Shown here piece after piece: positions 7,807-15,325 of a stretch of DNA of 18,424 bases (within the stretch, counting starts at the first letter, position 1; each line of letters begins with the position of its first letter). Below the pieces are notes generated by a model. The model did not search any database. It saw only the letters and a list, made by a program, of their open reading frames with translations, and had not been told where the DNA came from. The position numbers and the translations under genes are program-made. The stretch spans positions 1-18,424 of the forward strand of contig JAAZJE010000059.1 in the NCBI GenBank assembly GCA_012800515.1, given 5' to 3'. Source of the DNA: Clostridiaceae bacterium. GTDB lineage: Bacteria > Bacillota > Clostridia > Saccharofermentanales > Fastidiosipilaceae.

Positions 7807-7835
7807 TTCCGGCTCACGTGGAAGCGTGATAATAT
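7807..7835 (+). promoter_or_regulatory. Candidate promoter with internal inverted repeat, asparaginase-like gene
   Basis: TTCCGG (7807-7812), 17 bp, then TAATAT (7830-7835), with an extended-10 TG at 7827-7828. The -35 is poor. Inside the spacer, TCACG (7814-7818) and CGTGA (7825-7829) form an inverted repeat that could be a repressor site. Confidence 0.4.
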
Positions 7836-7869
7836 GGCAGAGTCAAAATAAACGAGCGGAGTATTCTCT

Positions 7870-8880
7870 ATGACGTCAGAACAGTCGATCGAATTAATCC
7901 GAATGATAGCAGAAGAATCTGCCGAGGTAGTCGAATCAACGGAGGCCGCCGAGCCGGAGGGACGGGTGCGCTATGCGTTGATCGCGACTTGGCCGTTTTC
8001 CCTGGCGGGAGTCGGGATCGGCGCGGAGATTCTGGCCGCGGGCGGTTCGGCGGCCGATGCGGCAGAGGCGACGGTGCGTCTGATTGAGCAAGATCCGCAG
8101 ATCCGCTCGGTCGGCAAGGGCGGCTGTCCGAACCTGATCGGCGAGATGGAACTGGATGCGGCCTTTATGGACGGACGCACCTTCAGGGTCGGCGCGGTGG
8201 CGGCGTTGCAGAACTTCGCCCACCCGATCTCGGTGGCGCGCCACATCATGGAGCACTGTAAGCACAATATGCTGGTCGGAGCCGGGGCGGAACAATATGC
8301 GGCCGAGCATGATTTCGAGCAGGATTCGATGTATACGCCGGAGAGTATCAAGTTCTGGCAAGAACAATATGCCAAGATACAATCCGGCAAAGGACAGGAC
8401 TACCTGCTTTCGCACGACACGGTCGGAACAGTGGCGTTGGACGGCCGGGGCGATATGGTCGCGGCGACTTCGACCTCGGGATATGCGATGAAGCTACCGG
8501 GGCGCGTCGGCGACAGCCCCCTGATCGGCTCGGGATTCTATGTCGATTACCTGATCGGCGGCGCGACGGCCACCGGTCTGGGCGAGGATCTGATGAAGGG
8601 CCTGGTTTCTTATGAAGCTGTCAGTCTCATGGCAAGCGGGTTGAGTCCGCAGGAGGCGGCAATCGAGACACTGCAGCGCCTGGCACAGCGTCTGTTGCGA
8701 GCGCGACGGGAGGACGAGAGCATACCGGAGGCGGAGAAGGGCCGCTTGCCTAAAGAGACGGAATTAGCGATAATTTGTCTGGATCGCCACGGCAATCACG
8801 GCGGAGCGGCGAACCACCCCGGTTTTGCGTATGCGGTAGCTGTGGAAGGTGCGGAACCGAAGATAATAAAAGTGACATGA
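7870..8880 (+). CDS. Glycosylasparaginase / isoaspartyl peptidase-type Ntn hydrolase
   Basis: N-terminal-nucleophile amidohydrolase of the plant-type asparaginase family (peptidase family T2), closest in look to N4-(beta-N-acetylglucosaminyl)-L-asparaginase. Such proenzymes cut themselves just before a Thr that becomes the catalytic residue; here that is T184 in SHDTVGTVALD. Other family marks are VGKGGCPN (82-88), AAFMDGRT, TSTSGYAMKLPGRVGDSPLIGSG after the nucleophile, and GGATATGLGED. 336 residues is normal for the precursor. There is no signal peptide, so it should act in the cytoplasm on asparagine-linked or isoaspartyl amides. The first 30 residues are Glu-rich and not conserved in what I remember of the family. 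The next gene follows after 13 nt, suggesting co-transcription. Exact substrate is unknown. Confidence 0.85.
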   Translation: MTSEQSIELIRMIAEESAEVVESTEAAEPEGRVRYALIATWPFSLAGVGIGAEILAAGGSAADAAEATVRLIEQDPQIRSVGKGGCPNLIGEMELDAAFMDGRTFRVGAVAALQNFAHPISVARHIMEHCKHNMLVGAGAEQYAAEHDFEQDSMYTPESIKFWQEQYAKIQSGKGQDYLLSHDTVGTVALDGRGDMVAATSTSGYAMKLPGRVGDSPLIGSGFYVDYLIGGATATGLGEDLMKGLVSYEAVSLMASGLSPQEAAIETLQRLAQRLLRARREDESIPEAEKGRLPKETELAIICLDRHGNHGGAANHPGFAYAVAVEGAEPKIIKVT

Positions 8881-8893
8881 TGGTGAAAATATT

Positions 8894-9232
8894 ATGGCAA
8901 AATATACTCGGCAACTGACCGGAGATTTCGGCACATTACTCCACAGTGTTGAACAGGGCATTTTAGGCGGTAGCGTAAGCGCCTCGCTGGAAGACAGCGC
9001 CGACTATCAGACCGGCGATGTACGGGTGGCCGTGCGCGTGTTTGAGCGCTACAGCGCCATGGGTGCCAACCGCGTCAGCCTCAGTGTTACTCTGGTAGGT
9101 CACGGCGACAACCTGTTCATCACCGGCATCACCTCCGGAGGTAGTCAAGCGGTGTTTTTCAAAATCAACACCTTCGGCGAAGAAGCGTTTCTGGACAGAT
9201 TCCGCGAAATTGTAGACAGGTCCCAACCCTAG
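8894..9232 (+). CDS. Small conserved protein of unknown function (DUF6054-like)
   Basis: 112 residues, no signal peptide or membrane segment. It contains GSVSASLEDSADY, VRVAVRVFERYSAMG, NRVSLSVTLVGHGDNLF and SGGSQAVFFKINTFGEEAFLD, a pattern I associate with a small Bacillota family, I believe DUF6054; the number is from memory. The composition (alternating hydrophobic strands, one C-terminal helix) suggests a compact alpha/beta domain. The gene follows the Ntn hydrolase by 13 nt with a modest GGTGA ribosome site, and the ABC-F leader begins about 27 nt after its stop, so all may share a transcript. No function can be inferred. Confidence 0.75.
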   Translation: MAKYTRQLTGDFGTLLHSVEQGILGGSVSASLEDSADYQTGDVRVAVRVFERYSAMGANRVSLSVTLVGHGDNLFITGITSGGSQAVFFKINTFGEEAFLDRFREIVDRSQP

Positions 9233-9259
9233 ATTTGAAAATATGATGGAGGTGACAAG

Positions 9260-9280
9260 ATGATAGTAACAGCCGCTTAA
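9260..9280 (+). CDS. Six-codon leader reading frame (MIVTAA) before the ABC-F gene
   Basis: ATG at 9260 with stop at 9278-9280, preceded by a near-perfect GGAGGTGA site (9248-9255) at ideal spacing. A ribosome site this strong in front of a six-residue frame is unusual and is typical of leader peptides that control antibiotic-response genes such as erm and some ABC-F genes. No homology is possible at this length. Confidence 0.5.
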   Translation: MIVTAA

Positions 9281-9339
9281 TATTCCCGACTTGGAAAATT
9301 CGGCGCCTGAGAGACGGCGCATAGGAGGAGGCGGTTACT
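9266..9339 (+). promoter_or_regulatory. Candidate translational attenuator in front of the ABC-F start
   Basis: AGTAA-cag-CCGC inside the leader frame (9266-9276) can pair with GCGGTTACT (9331-9339), which ends directly at the ABC-F ATG. Between them GCGCC (9303-9307) and GGCGC (9316-9320) form a separate hairpin. The outer pairing would bury the start region and the last base of the GGAGGAGG ribosome site (9324-9331); a ribosome on the leader frame would block the left arm and free the start. Confidence 0.4.
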
Positions 9340-10905
9340 ATGCTTGTTATTAAAGATTTATCTATTTATCTATCCAAAGATCTGCGTGTTTTGCTGGAAG
9401 ATTTTAATTTTTCATTACAACCCGGGCAGAAGGTTGCCGTTATCGGCGAAGAAGGCAACGGTAAATCCACGCTTTTGAAGGCAATCGCCGAACCGGAGAG
9501 TCTGCGCGGCTATGCCGAAGTGCGGGGTGAGATCATTTCCGACCAGGAGATCATCGGTTATCTGCCCCAGGTGCTGACGCCGGAACGCCTGATGACCGAT
9601 ACCGAGACTTTCTTAAATAAGCGGGTCAATTGGGATCATTTCGACTATACGGAATTCTACGGGACTTTAGCGGAGCTGGGTTTTCCGGCCGAGCGGATCA
9701 GTTCCGAGGTGCGCCTGCGCGACCTGTCCGGCGGCGAAAAAATCAAATTCCAACTATTGTGCGAGTTGGCGCGCCGACCGACCCTGCTGTTGCTCGATGA
9801 GCCCGGCAATGATCTCGATCTGGAATCATTGGTCTGGCTGGAGAACTTTATCATCAATCAGAAGCTTCCGATCATCTTTGTGTCGCACGATGAGACTTTG
9901 CTTAACCGTTGTAGCAATACGATAATCCATATCGAGCAGTTGCGGCGCAAGAGTCTGCCGCAATATACGATCGCCGGGGTCGGCTATGCCGATTACGTTG
10001 AGCGGCGCGAGGCGATGATCATTCGTCAGACGCGCTTGGCCAATAAGGAAAAAGCCGAGTTCGAGGCAAAGATGGAGCGCTACCGCCGCGTCTATGAACG
10101 CGTGCAACATGAACTGCGTTCCGTTTCACGTCAGGATCCGCAGACGGCCCGCAACCTCAAAGATAAGATGCACAGCGTGAAGTCGATGGGACGGCGCTTT
10201 GCCCGCGAGAAAGAAAATATGACCGAAAGGCCGGATGTCGAAGCTGGTATTATGGCGGACTTCGGTGACATCGAACCTCTGCCGAATAATCGTCCTATTC
10301 TGCGTCTGCAACTGAAGCGGCTGGAGGTCGGAGATTTGCTACTGAGCCGGGATCTGCAGTTGGACGTGACCGGTCCGGAAAAGGTTGCTCTGATCGGAGC
10401 GAACGGGAGCGGCAAAACCACCCTGTTGCGCCTGATCCGCCGCGAACTGACGGAGAACGGGATTCGCCATGCCTATATGCCGCAGGAGTATTCCGAGCGG
10501 CTCGATCCGGAGCAAAATGCGATCGATTTTCTGACCCTTCCGGAGCGGCGCGGCCGTAAAGACGCACTGACCCGAGTGCGCACGTACCTGGGTAGCCTGA
10601 AATTCACGGAGGAGGAAATGTTCCATCCCGTGTTGGAATTGTCGGGAGGTCAGCGCGCCAAACTCTACTTCGCCAAGCTGCTCCTCGATCGCCCTCAGGT
10701 CATGCTCCTGGACGAGCCGACACGCAATCTTTCGCCGCTCTCCGCACCGGAGATACGCGCCGCCCTGCATACTTATGCGGGATGCATAATTTGCGTCACT
10801 CATGATAGAATGCTGCTCAGAACTATTTTTGACCGAGTGTTGCGCCTGACCGAATCGGGATTGGCCGACGTTACTTCGGATTGGAAAACGGAAACGGAAA
10901 TATAA
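9340..10905 (+). CDS. ABC-F family ribosome-associated ATPase
   Basis: Soluble protein with two ATP-binding cassettes and no membrane segment. ABC-F proteins bind the ribosomal E site to rescue stalled translation or dislodge antibiotics. NBD1: Walker A GEEGNGKST (36-44), signature LSGGE (129-133), Walker B LLLLDEP with E154, switch H183. A charged helical linker (about 222-310) corresponds to the tRNA-contacting arm. NBD2: Walker A GANGSGKT (353-360), signature LSGGQ (434-438), Walker B DEPTRNLSPLS with E459, switch VTHD (487-490). Both catalytic Glu are present. 521 residues is typical. The candidate attenuator upstream would fit a drug-inducible resistance role, but I cannot place it in a named resistance group (Vga, Lsa, Msr, OptrA), and a housekeeping role is equally possible. 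mreC follows after 13 nt. Confidence 0.88.
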   Translation: MLVIKDLSIYLSKDLRVLLEDFNFSLQPGQKVAVIGEEGNGKSTLLKAIAEPESLRGYAEVRGEIISDQEIIGYLPQVLTPERLMTDTETFLNKRVNWDHFDYTEFYGTLAELGFPAERISSEVRLRDLSGGEKIKFQLLCELARRPTLLLLDEPGNDLDLESLVWLENFIINQKLPIIFVSHDETLLNRCSNTIIHIEQLRRKSLPQYTIAGVGYADYVERREAMIIRQTRLANKEKAEFEAKMERYRRVYERVQHELRSVSRQDPQTARNLKDKMHSVKSMGRRFAREKENMTERPDVEAGIMADFGDIEPLPNNRPILRLQLKRLEVGDLLLSRDLQLDVTGPEKVALIGANGSGKTTLLRLIRRELTENGIRHAYMPQEYSERLDPEQNAIDFLTLPERRGRKDALTRVRTYLGSLKFTEEEMFHPVLELSGGQRAKLYFAKLLLDRPQVMLLDEPTRNLSPLSAPEIRAALHTYAGCIICVTHDRMLLRTIFDRVLRLTESGLADVTSDWKTETEI

Positions 10906-10918
10906 GAGGGAATTTGTT

Positions 10919-11794
10919 TTGAGCGACGGTCGCTTTCACAAATCTTCAATAATTATTGTCGTCAGTCTGATTTTGATCGGATCGATAGTCTGGTCCATGA
11001 CGCCCGGCAGTCCCGTTGCCCGAGTCGGGGAGTTTCTGAGCTCGGTACTGTCGCCGTTGCAGCGGTTGGCGCGGGATGTCCGGGTTGATATCGAGGACAA
11101 GATCGAAGCTTGGCATGCGGCACGGGAGATTGAGGCGGAAAATGCCGAACTGCGCACGCAGCTGGCAGAGTTGCGGGGAGAATTGCGCCGTTTGGAAACG
11201 AAAATGCACCTGTATGATAGCCTGGAGGCGGCGATTAAGATTCGGAATGAACTGGACGACTACGAGCTCGTGCACGGAACGGTTTTGCAGCGCGGCAATA
11301 CGCCCTGGTTTGACAGTCTGAGCGTGAGTCTCGGACATCGGGACGGCTTGCGTACGACGCGTGAACTGAAGCCGATTGTTATTGATTTGGCCATGCAGGT
11401 GGTAGGACGCCTTGAAAATGCGGATTACCAGACATCAGTGGTGATGCCGTTGACCGCTCCGGGCTTTGCCATAGCGGCGCGAATTGATCGACCCAACGGG
11501 GCGGTGGTAATCGTCCGCGGCGGTACCGATATCGAAGACGGCGGGCTCCTGCTGATCGATTCGATTCCGGAGAATGCGGTTCTGCGTCCGGGCGATGAAC
11601 TGGTAACCGCCGGTGTCGGACAGACTTTCCCCGCCGACCTTCCGATCGGGAGAGTCAGCGTCGTGGAATCGGATCGCGCGCCGCGCCGCGCCTATTGCGA
11701 GCCTTATGCGGACTTCGATAATTTGGAGAACGTCTTTGTGCTCTGGCCGACGGATCACTTGCGCATAACGATCGAAGCAGCGGAAGGCAATTAA
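10919..11794 (+). CDS. mreC: Rod-shape-determining protein MreC
   Basis: Single-pass membrane protein that couples MreB filaments to the peptidoglycan elongation enzymes. 291 residues beginning at TTG (10919), 8 nt after AGAGGG; no good ATG lies nearby. A transmembrane helix spans about 10-27, a coiled coil about 60-108 (EIEAENAELRTQLAELRGEL), and the rest is the external beta-rich MreC domain, with VLQRGNTPWFDSLSVSLGHRDGL and a C-terminal LPIGRVSVVE. mreB, which usually precedes mreC, is absent here; the upstream neighbour is the ABC-F gene at 13 nt spacing, so the shape operon is either fused to it transcriptionally or driven from inside it. mreD begins 3 nt after the stop. Confidence 0.93.
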   Translation: MSDGRFHKSSIIIVVSLILIGSIVWSMTPGSPVARVGEFLSSVLSPLQRLARDVRVDIEDKIEAWHAAREIEAENAELRTQLAELRGELRRLETKMHLYDSLEAAIKIRNELDDYELVHGTVLQRGNTPWFDSLSVSLGHRDGLRTTRELKPIVIDLAMQVVGRLENADYQTSVVMPLTAPGFAIAARIDRPNGAVVIVRGGTDIEDGGLLLIDSIPENAVLRPGDELVTAGVGQTFPADLPIGRVSVVESDRAPRRAYCEPYADFDNLENVFVLWPTDHLRITIEAAEGN

Positions 11795-11797
11795 GCT

Positions 11798-12379
11798 ATG
11801 CGTTGGATAAGACTGATTACGCTGTATATATTCTGGTTCGTTCTGGTGGTTTTTCTGCAGCTGGTCTGGTCGAATGCCTGGGTTTGGCGCTTGGCCGCGC
11901 CGCAGTTTTTGCTGATGTTTGCTATAGTGTGCGGATATTTGTTCGGTTTCGGGGAGGGGAGCGTGGTTGCTCTGGCGGCGGGCATGATTGTGGACTTGGC
12001 CTTCGGTCGCAATCTCGGGGTCGGAATGTTGTTGTACTTTTGGCTTGCCGCTCTTGCGGCGGTGATGGGCGGGCAACGCCGCCGCCGCTCACTATGGTAT
12101 TTGCTTATGGTTGCCGTGATTGCGTTTGTCGGTCATGAGTTGGGCGTTACGGTCTTGACGGTGGTAATCATCCGGATTGGCGGCGGCGGATTAGAAATCC
12201 CGGCGATTTCTGTCTGGCTGACGGATTCCGTCCTGCCCGGTCTGGCTATAAATGTTCCCCTGGCGGCATTGCTGTATTTTGCGTTGCGCTATGCCGGTCC
12301 CTATTCTGCACTTGAACTCACGCGGCGCGAACTTGCCGCCGATGAAAAGTTACAGGGAGAGAAGATTAAGGACAGCTAA
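11798..12379 (+). CDS. mreD: Rod-shape-determining protein MreD
   Basis: Integral membrane subunit of the elongasome. 193 residues with about five or six hydrophobic helices (first at about 5-25, IRLITLYIFWFVLVVFLQLVW being too long to quote in full), a short basic cytoplasmic loop QRRRRS near residue 93-98, and a charged C-terminal tail. The motif GSVVALAAGMIVDLAFGRNLGVGML matches the conserved MreD segment in position and character. The ribosome site GGAAGG lies within the end of mreC. The gene sits between mreC and the PBP2 gene, the classical order, and the PBP2 ATG follows the stop by 1 nt, indicating translational coupling. Confidence 0.88.
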   Translation: MRWIRLITLYIFWFVLVVFLQLVWSNAWVWRLAAPQFLLMFAIVCGYLFGFGEGSVVALAAGMIVDLAFGRNLGVGMLLYFWLAALAAVMGGQRRRRSLWYLLMVAVIAFVGHELGVTVLTVVIIRIGGGGLEIPAISVWLTDSVLPGLAINVPLAALLYFALRYAGPYSALELTRRELAADEKLQGEKIKDS

Positions 12380-12380
12380 T

Positions 12381-14669
12381 ATGAGCGAGCGTAAATTTGT
12401 CATAAAAAAGCTGACCCCGCCCGAAGAAGAGAAAACCCTGGAAGAACGCTCCTGGGAAAGCGATCCGGGGCGGGTACGTCTCATTGATGACGATACGGAA
12501 AAAGCACAGCCGAGCCGGTGGCGGCGCTTTCTTACCAACAGATTCAATATCCTGACCGTATTTATGCTGATCATTGCGCTGGCTTTCATCGGCAGCCTGA
12601 TGAGTTTACGCGTAGACGGGATCCCGAATTCGCCGGAGACTCGCGGCACGCCGCGCCAGTATGCCGTCCGTCCGCGGCGCGGAGATATTTTGGATATCAA
12701 CGGCGCTCCTCTGGCCACGACAACGGCGGAGAATCGTCTGCTGTTAGCCTATGCCGGACTGGCGGATCGCGAGTTCAATGCGATGCTACTGGATCTGAGT
12801 AAAATCCTGCGGCGGGAAGGACTGAGCTTTTCCCACTCGATCGACGACTGGCTGAATCTCGAGACGAAGCGTTGGTCCCCCAAGCTTCGGGAAGCGGATA
12901 TCACCAAATTCCAGCTAAATGAGAATCTCTTTAATTTGGAGGAGTTGCCGCCGGATAAGCAGCAGGCCTACGACAATATATATATCAAGCGAGACCCGGC
13001 GGTCTTCTACCGCTATCTGACCGAACATTTATTTAAGATCGATACCGCCTGGTCGGAAGAGGATCGCAACGATGTGTTGCGGTTGCGCTTTGAGATTTAT
13101 CAGTCGAACTGGATGTTTATAAACGGGACTCCGGTGGAAATTACCAGCGGACTGAGTGATGAACTGGTCGTTCAGCTGGAGGAACAGAATTACCGCTACC
13201 GCGGGGTGATATGCGATCGGAAGTATAAGCGGGTCTATTTGGACGATGCCGTATATTTTTCGCATGTGATCGGTTATGTTAATCGCATTACCGCCGATGA
13301 ATACGCCAAGCTGGCCGATCAGGATTATACGATGGACGATGTGACCGGCAAGGCGGGTATTGAGCTGAGCATGGAGCGTTATCTGCACGGAGTCGGCGGG
13401 TACAGAAACTATCGGATTTACGGTACAGCCGAGGAAAACGGCGAGGAATTCATGGCGGGACAGGAGTTGGAGCCGCAACGGGGGTATGATGTGCGTCTGA
13501 CCCTGGACACCCGGCTGCAGAAGTTTGCCGATCAGGCCCTGCAGGATATGATTGCCGCGGTGCGGGAGCGGCAGCATCGTCAGGGCACGGATTCAAGCAT
13601 GGATCCGGATGCGGCAGCGATAGTAATGCTTGATCTGCGGGACGGGGCGGTTATTGCGATGTCGAGCTATCCTGGCTACGATCCGCAGAATTTTATTCTG
13701 GCGTCCGAGGATAAGACGGCGTCTGAGGAGGTCAATAATTATCTCCGGGATAATGTCAATCGGCCAATGTTGAACCGGACGATGCAGACGATGTCTCCGC
13801 CCGGTTCAACTTTCAAACCTTTCGTTTCGGTTTCCGCCCTGAACTCGGGTCTGTGGTACCCCTATACAAAGGTGTATTGTGAGGGAACGGTGAATGTCGA
13901 AGGACAGATTTTCGGCTGTTTGGGTGTACACGGTGCGATCGATATGTTCCGGGCCACGGTTCTATCCTGCAACTCTTACTTTTACAATGTCGGCCTGAAG
14001 ATCGGTATCAATCGCATCTCTGCGACAGCCTATGACTTCGGTTTCGGTCTGCCAACCGGCATCGACCTGCCTTATGAGACGAGCGGCATCGTGGCGAATC
14101 GCGACAACAAAATCAAATACAATTCTGATCCGCGCAATCAGGTCTGGTTTGCGGCGGATACGGCGCAGTCGGCGATCGGTCAGGGTCTGAACGCTTTTAC
14201 TTTATTACAGCTGGCGCGCGCCACTGGGGGAATTGCCACCGGCGAGTTGGTTACTCCATATGTGGTCAGTGAAGTCCGCGACGAACACGGATATGCGATT
14301 TACCGGGGCGGGACGGCGGACAAGCAGAAATTGCCCTACGAAGACTGGATTCTACGCGAAGTGCGGCATAATATGTGGGGAGTCACCAACGATCCGAAGG
14401 GCTGGCAGTATGAGGACTTTAAGGGTTTTCCGTGGAAAGTCGCCGGTAAGACGGGTACTGCTCAGTTGGGTCTACCGGGGCGCAATAATAACGCTCTGTT
14501 CATCTGCTTTGCTCCGTTTGATAATCCACAGGTCGCCGTAGCGGCCCTTGTCGAGGGAGGCATGAGCGGCGGCTGGATCGTCACCTTGGCCAGGGATTTG
14601 ATGGGGGCATATTTGGGACAGGCCGGCTATCCGGATGTTCCGCCGACGAACGAGACGGGGATACATTAG
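12381..14669 (+). CDS. mrdA: Penicillin-binding protein 2 (elongation transpeptidase)
   Basis: Class B penicillin-binding protein that cross-links peptidoglycan during lateral growth. I start at the ATG at 12381 (762 residues); the frame is open to 12252 but that part overlaps mreD. A 50-residue basic/acidic cytoplasmic tail precedes a transmembrane helix (about 55-76). The pedestal domain has RRGDILDINGAPLATT (from about 98). The transpeptidase carries SxxK as STFK (S476, K479; the active Ser acylated by beta-lactams), SxN as SCN (529-531) and KTG (690-692). It is longer than usual because of an insertion-rich pedestal (about 120-300). The partner RodA is not in the window. Confidence 0.93.
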   Translation: MSERKFVIKKLTPPEEEKTLEERSWESDPGRVRLIDDDTEKAQPSRWRRFLTNRFNILTVFMLIIALAFIGSLMSLRVDGIPNSPETRGTPRQYAVRPRRGDILDINGAPLATTTAENRLLLAYAGLADREFNAMLLDLSKILRREGLSFSHSIDDWLNLETKRWSPKLREADITKFQLNENLFNLEELPPDKQQAYDNIYIKRDPAVFYRYLTEHLFKIDTAWSEEDRNDVLRLRFEIYQSNWMFINGTPVEITSGLSDELVVQLEEQNYRYRGVICDRKYKRVYLDDAVYFSHVIGYVNRITADEYAKLADQDYTMDDVTGKAGIELSMERYLHGVGGYRNYRIYGTAEENGEEFMAGQELEPQRGYDVRLTLDTRLQKFADQALQDMIAAVRERQHRQGTDSSMDPDAAAIVMLDLRDGAVIAMSSYPGYDPQNFILASEDKTASEEVNNYLRDNVNRPMLNRTMQTMSPPGSTFKPFVSVSALNSGLWYPYTKVYCEGTVNVEGQIFGCLGVHGAIDMFRATVLSCNSYFYNVGLKIGINRISATAYDFGFGLPTGIDLPYETSGIVANRDNKIKYNSDPRNQVWFAADTAQSAIGQGLNAFTLLQLARATGGIATGELVTPYVVSEVRDEHGYAIYRGGTADKQKLPYEDWILREVRHNMWGVTNDPKGWQYEDFKGFPWKVAGKTGTAQLGLPGRNNNALFICFAPFDNPQVAVAALVEGGMSGGWIVTLARDLMGAYLGQAGYPDVPPTNETGIH

Positions 14670-14698
14670 TCAGGCGTTGTCTTTTCAGGCGGCGGTGT

Positions 14699-14727
14699 TT
14701 GGATATCGAATTCGGATCTGATAGAAT
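14699..14727 (+). promoter_or_regulatory. Candidate promoter upstream of the mgsA-like gene
   Basis: TTGGAT (14699-14704), 17 bp, TAGAAT (14722-14727). The -10 matches 5/6 and the -35 3/6. It would give the mgsA-like gene its own transcript, about 35 nt before the GTG start, in addition to read-through from mreC-mreD-mrdA. Confidence 0.45.
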
Positions 14728-14769
14728 TAGTTGAGTTGAAAAGAAAGAGCGCGGCTCGGAGGTATTATT

Positions 14770-15159
14770 GTGCGAATTGTACTTTTAGCTGATAAGGGGC
14801 GTACGGATCTGCTAGTTAATTTCTGTATTGCCTACCGGAATGTACTCTCCGGACATGAGCTGGTATCTCTGGTCAATACGGCGCAGCTGATTAAGGATGC
14901 TATTGATATTCGGGTATTCAGCCTCTCGGAGGAGATGATTGTGGCCCTGGAAATGCTGGCTTCGCGGGTATTGTTTAATGAGGTTGACAGTGTCATATAT
15001 TTACAGGATCCAAAAAGTGCCGACTACAATATGACCAACCCGCTGATGCGCGCCTGTGACATGAATAATATTCCCTACGCAACTAATATGGCTACGGCGG
15101 AATTGCTGATTCTGGCTCTTCAACGCGGCGATTTGGAGTGGCGGGAGCTTTTACATTAG
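14770..15159 (+). CDS. mgsA: Methylglyoxal-synthase-like protein lacking catalytic residues
   Basis: 129 residues, GTG start, 8-9 nt after CTCGGAGG. The whole length matches the small MgsA fold: LLVNFCIAYRNVLSGHELV, LFNEVDSVIYLQDP and, most clearly, NIPYATNMATAELLILALQRGDLEW. Active MgsA converts dihydroxyacetone phosphate to methylglyoxal, using TGTTG for phosphate, SGPxGGDQQ with the catalytic Asp, and a His in PHxPD. Here these read LVNTAQ, SEEMIVALEM and DYNMTN; only the early Asp (D8) and the DP (D80-P81) remain. The enzyme activity is probably lost and a binding or regulatory role is possible. Position after mreC-mreD-PBP2 matches a recurrent clostridial order (mre, min, rodA, mgsA), which supports orthology. 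Confidence 0.8.
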   Translation: MRIVLLADKGRTDLLVNFCIAYRNVLSGHELVSLVNTAQLIKDAIDIRVFSLSEEMIVALEMLASRVLFNEVDSVIYLQDPKSADYNMTNPLMRACDMNNIPYATNMATAELLILALQRGDLEWRELLH

Positions 15160-15185
15160 TTCGGCACGAGAATAAATGAATATAT

Positions 15186-15217
15186 GCGGGATTTTATGCA
15201 TAAACTCCCGCTTTTTT
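15186..15217 (+). terminator. Rho-independent terminator after the mgsA-like gene
   Basis: GCGGGA (15186-15191) pairs with TCCCGC (15206-15211), and the interior TTTATGCATAAA is itself a perfect palindrome, giving a near-continuous stem with one mismatch, followed by six T. This cleanly separates the cell-shape region from the amino-acid transporter operon. Confidence 0.88.
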
Positions 15218-15244
15218 CGTATAAAACAGGCAGATTATACGAAA
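15215..15244 (+). promoter_or_regulatory. Perfect 10-bp inverted repeat, probable operator of the amino-acid transporter operon
   Basis: TTTCGTATAA (15215-15224) and TTATACGAAA (15235-15244) are exact reverse complements separated by 10 bp, so the arm centres are 20 bp apart, about two helical turns. The pair ends 5 bp before the -35 hexamer. A related half-site, TTGCGTATAC (15268-15277, 8/10 matches), overlaps the -10. The arrangement suggests a dimeric regulator acting on the promoter at 15250-15278. Confidence 0.55.
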
Positions 15245-15249
15245 CCTCC

Positions 15250-15278
15250 TTGCTAAGCGGCGAAAGGTTGCGTATACT
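15250..15278 (+). promoter_or_regulatory. Sigma-A-type promoter for the amino-acid transporter operon
   Basis: TTGCTA (15250-15255), 17 bp, TATACT (15273-15278): 4/6 and 5/6 consensus positions at ideal spacing. The start of transcription would be near 15285, about 40 nt before the binding-protein start codon. Confidence 0.7.
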
Positions 15279-15294
15279 GGACGTCAACTCTATG

Positions 15295-15325
15295 GGAGGA
15301 GGGGGTCGGCATGATCCGACCTTGA
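15295..15325 (+). promoter_or_regulatory. Hairpin and four-codon frame between ribosome site and binding-protein start
   Basis: A very strong GGAGGAGGGGG (15295-15305) lies 20 nt or more before the binding-protein ATG at 15326, too far for direct use. Between them GGTCGG (15304-15309) and CCGACC (15316-15321) form a 6-bp hairpin whose loop contains an ATG (15311). That ATG opens a frame MIRP ending in TGA at 15323-15325, immediately abutting the ATG at 15326. Either the hairpin brings the ribosome site to about 5 nt from 15326, or the tiny frame delivers ribosomes by stop-start coupling. Confidence 0.5.

Noticed and set aside
9210..9247. Promoter directly before the ABC-F leader (TTGTAG ... 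TATGAT)
   Set aside because: The hexamers are 26 bp apart, too far, and the -10 would run into the leader ribosome site.
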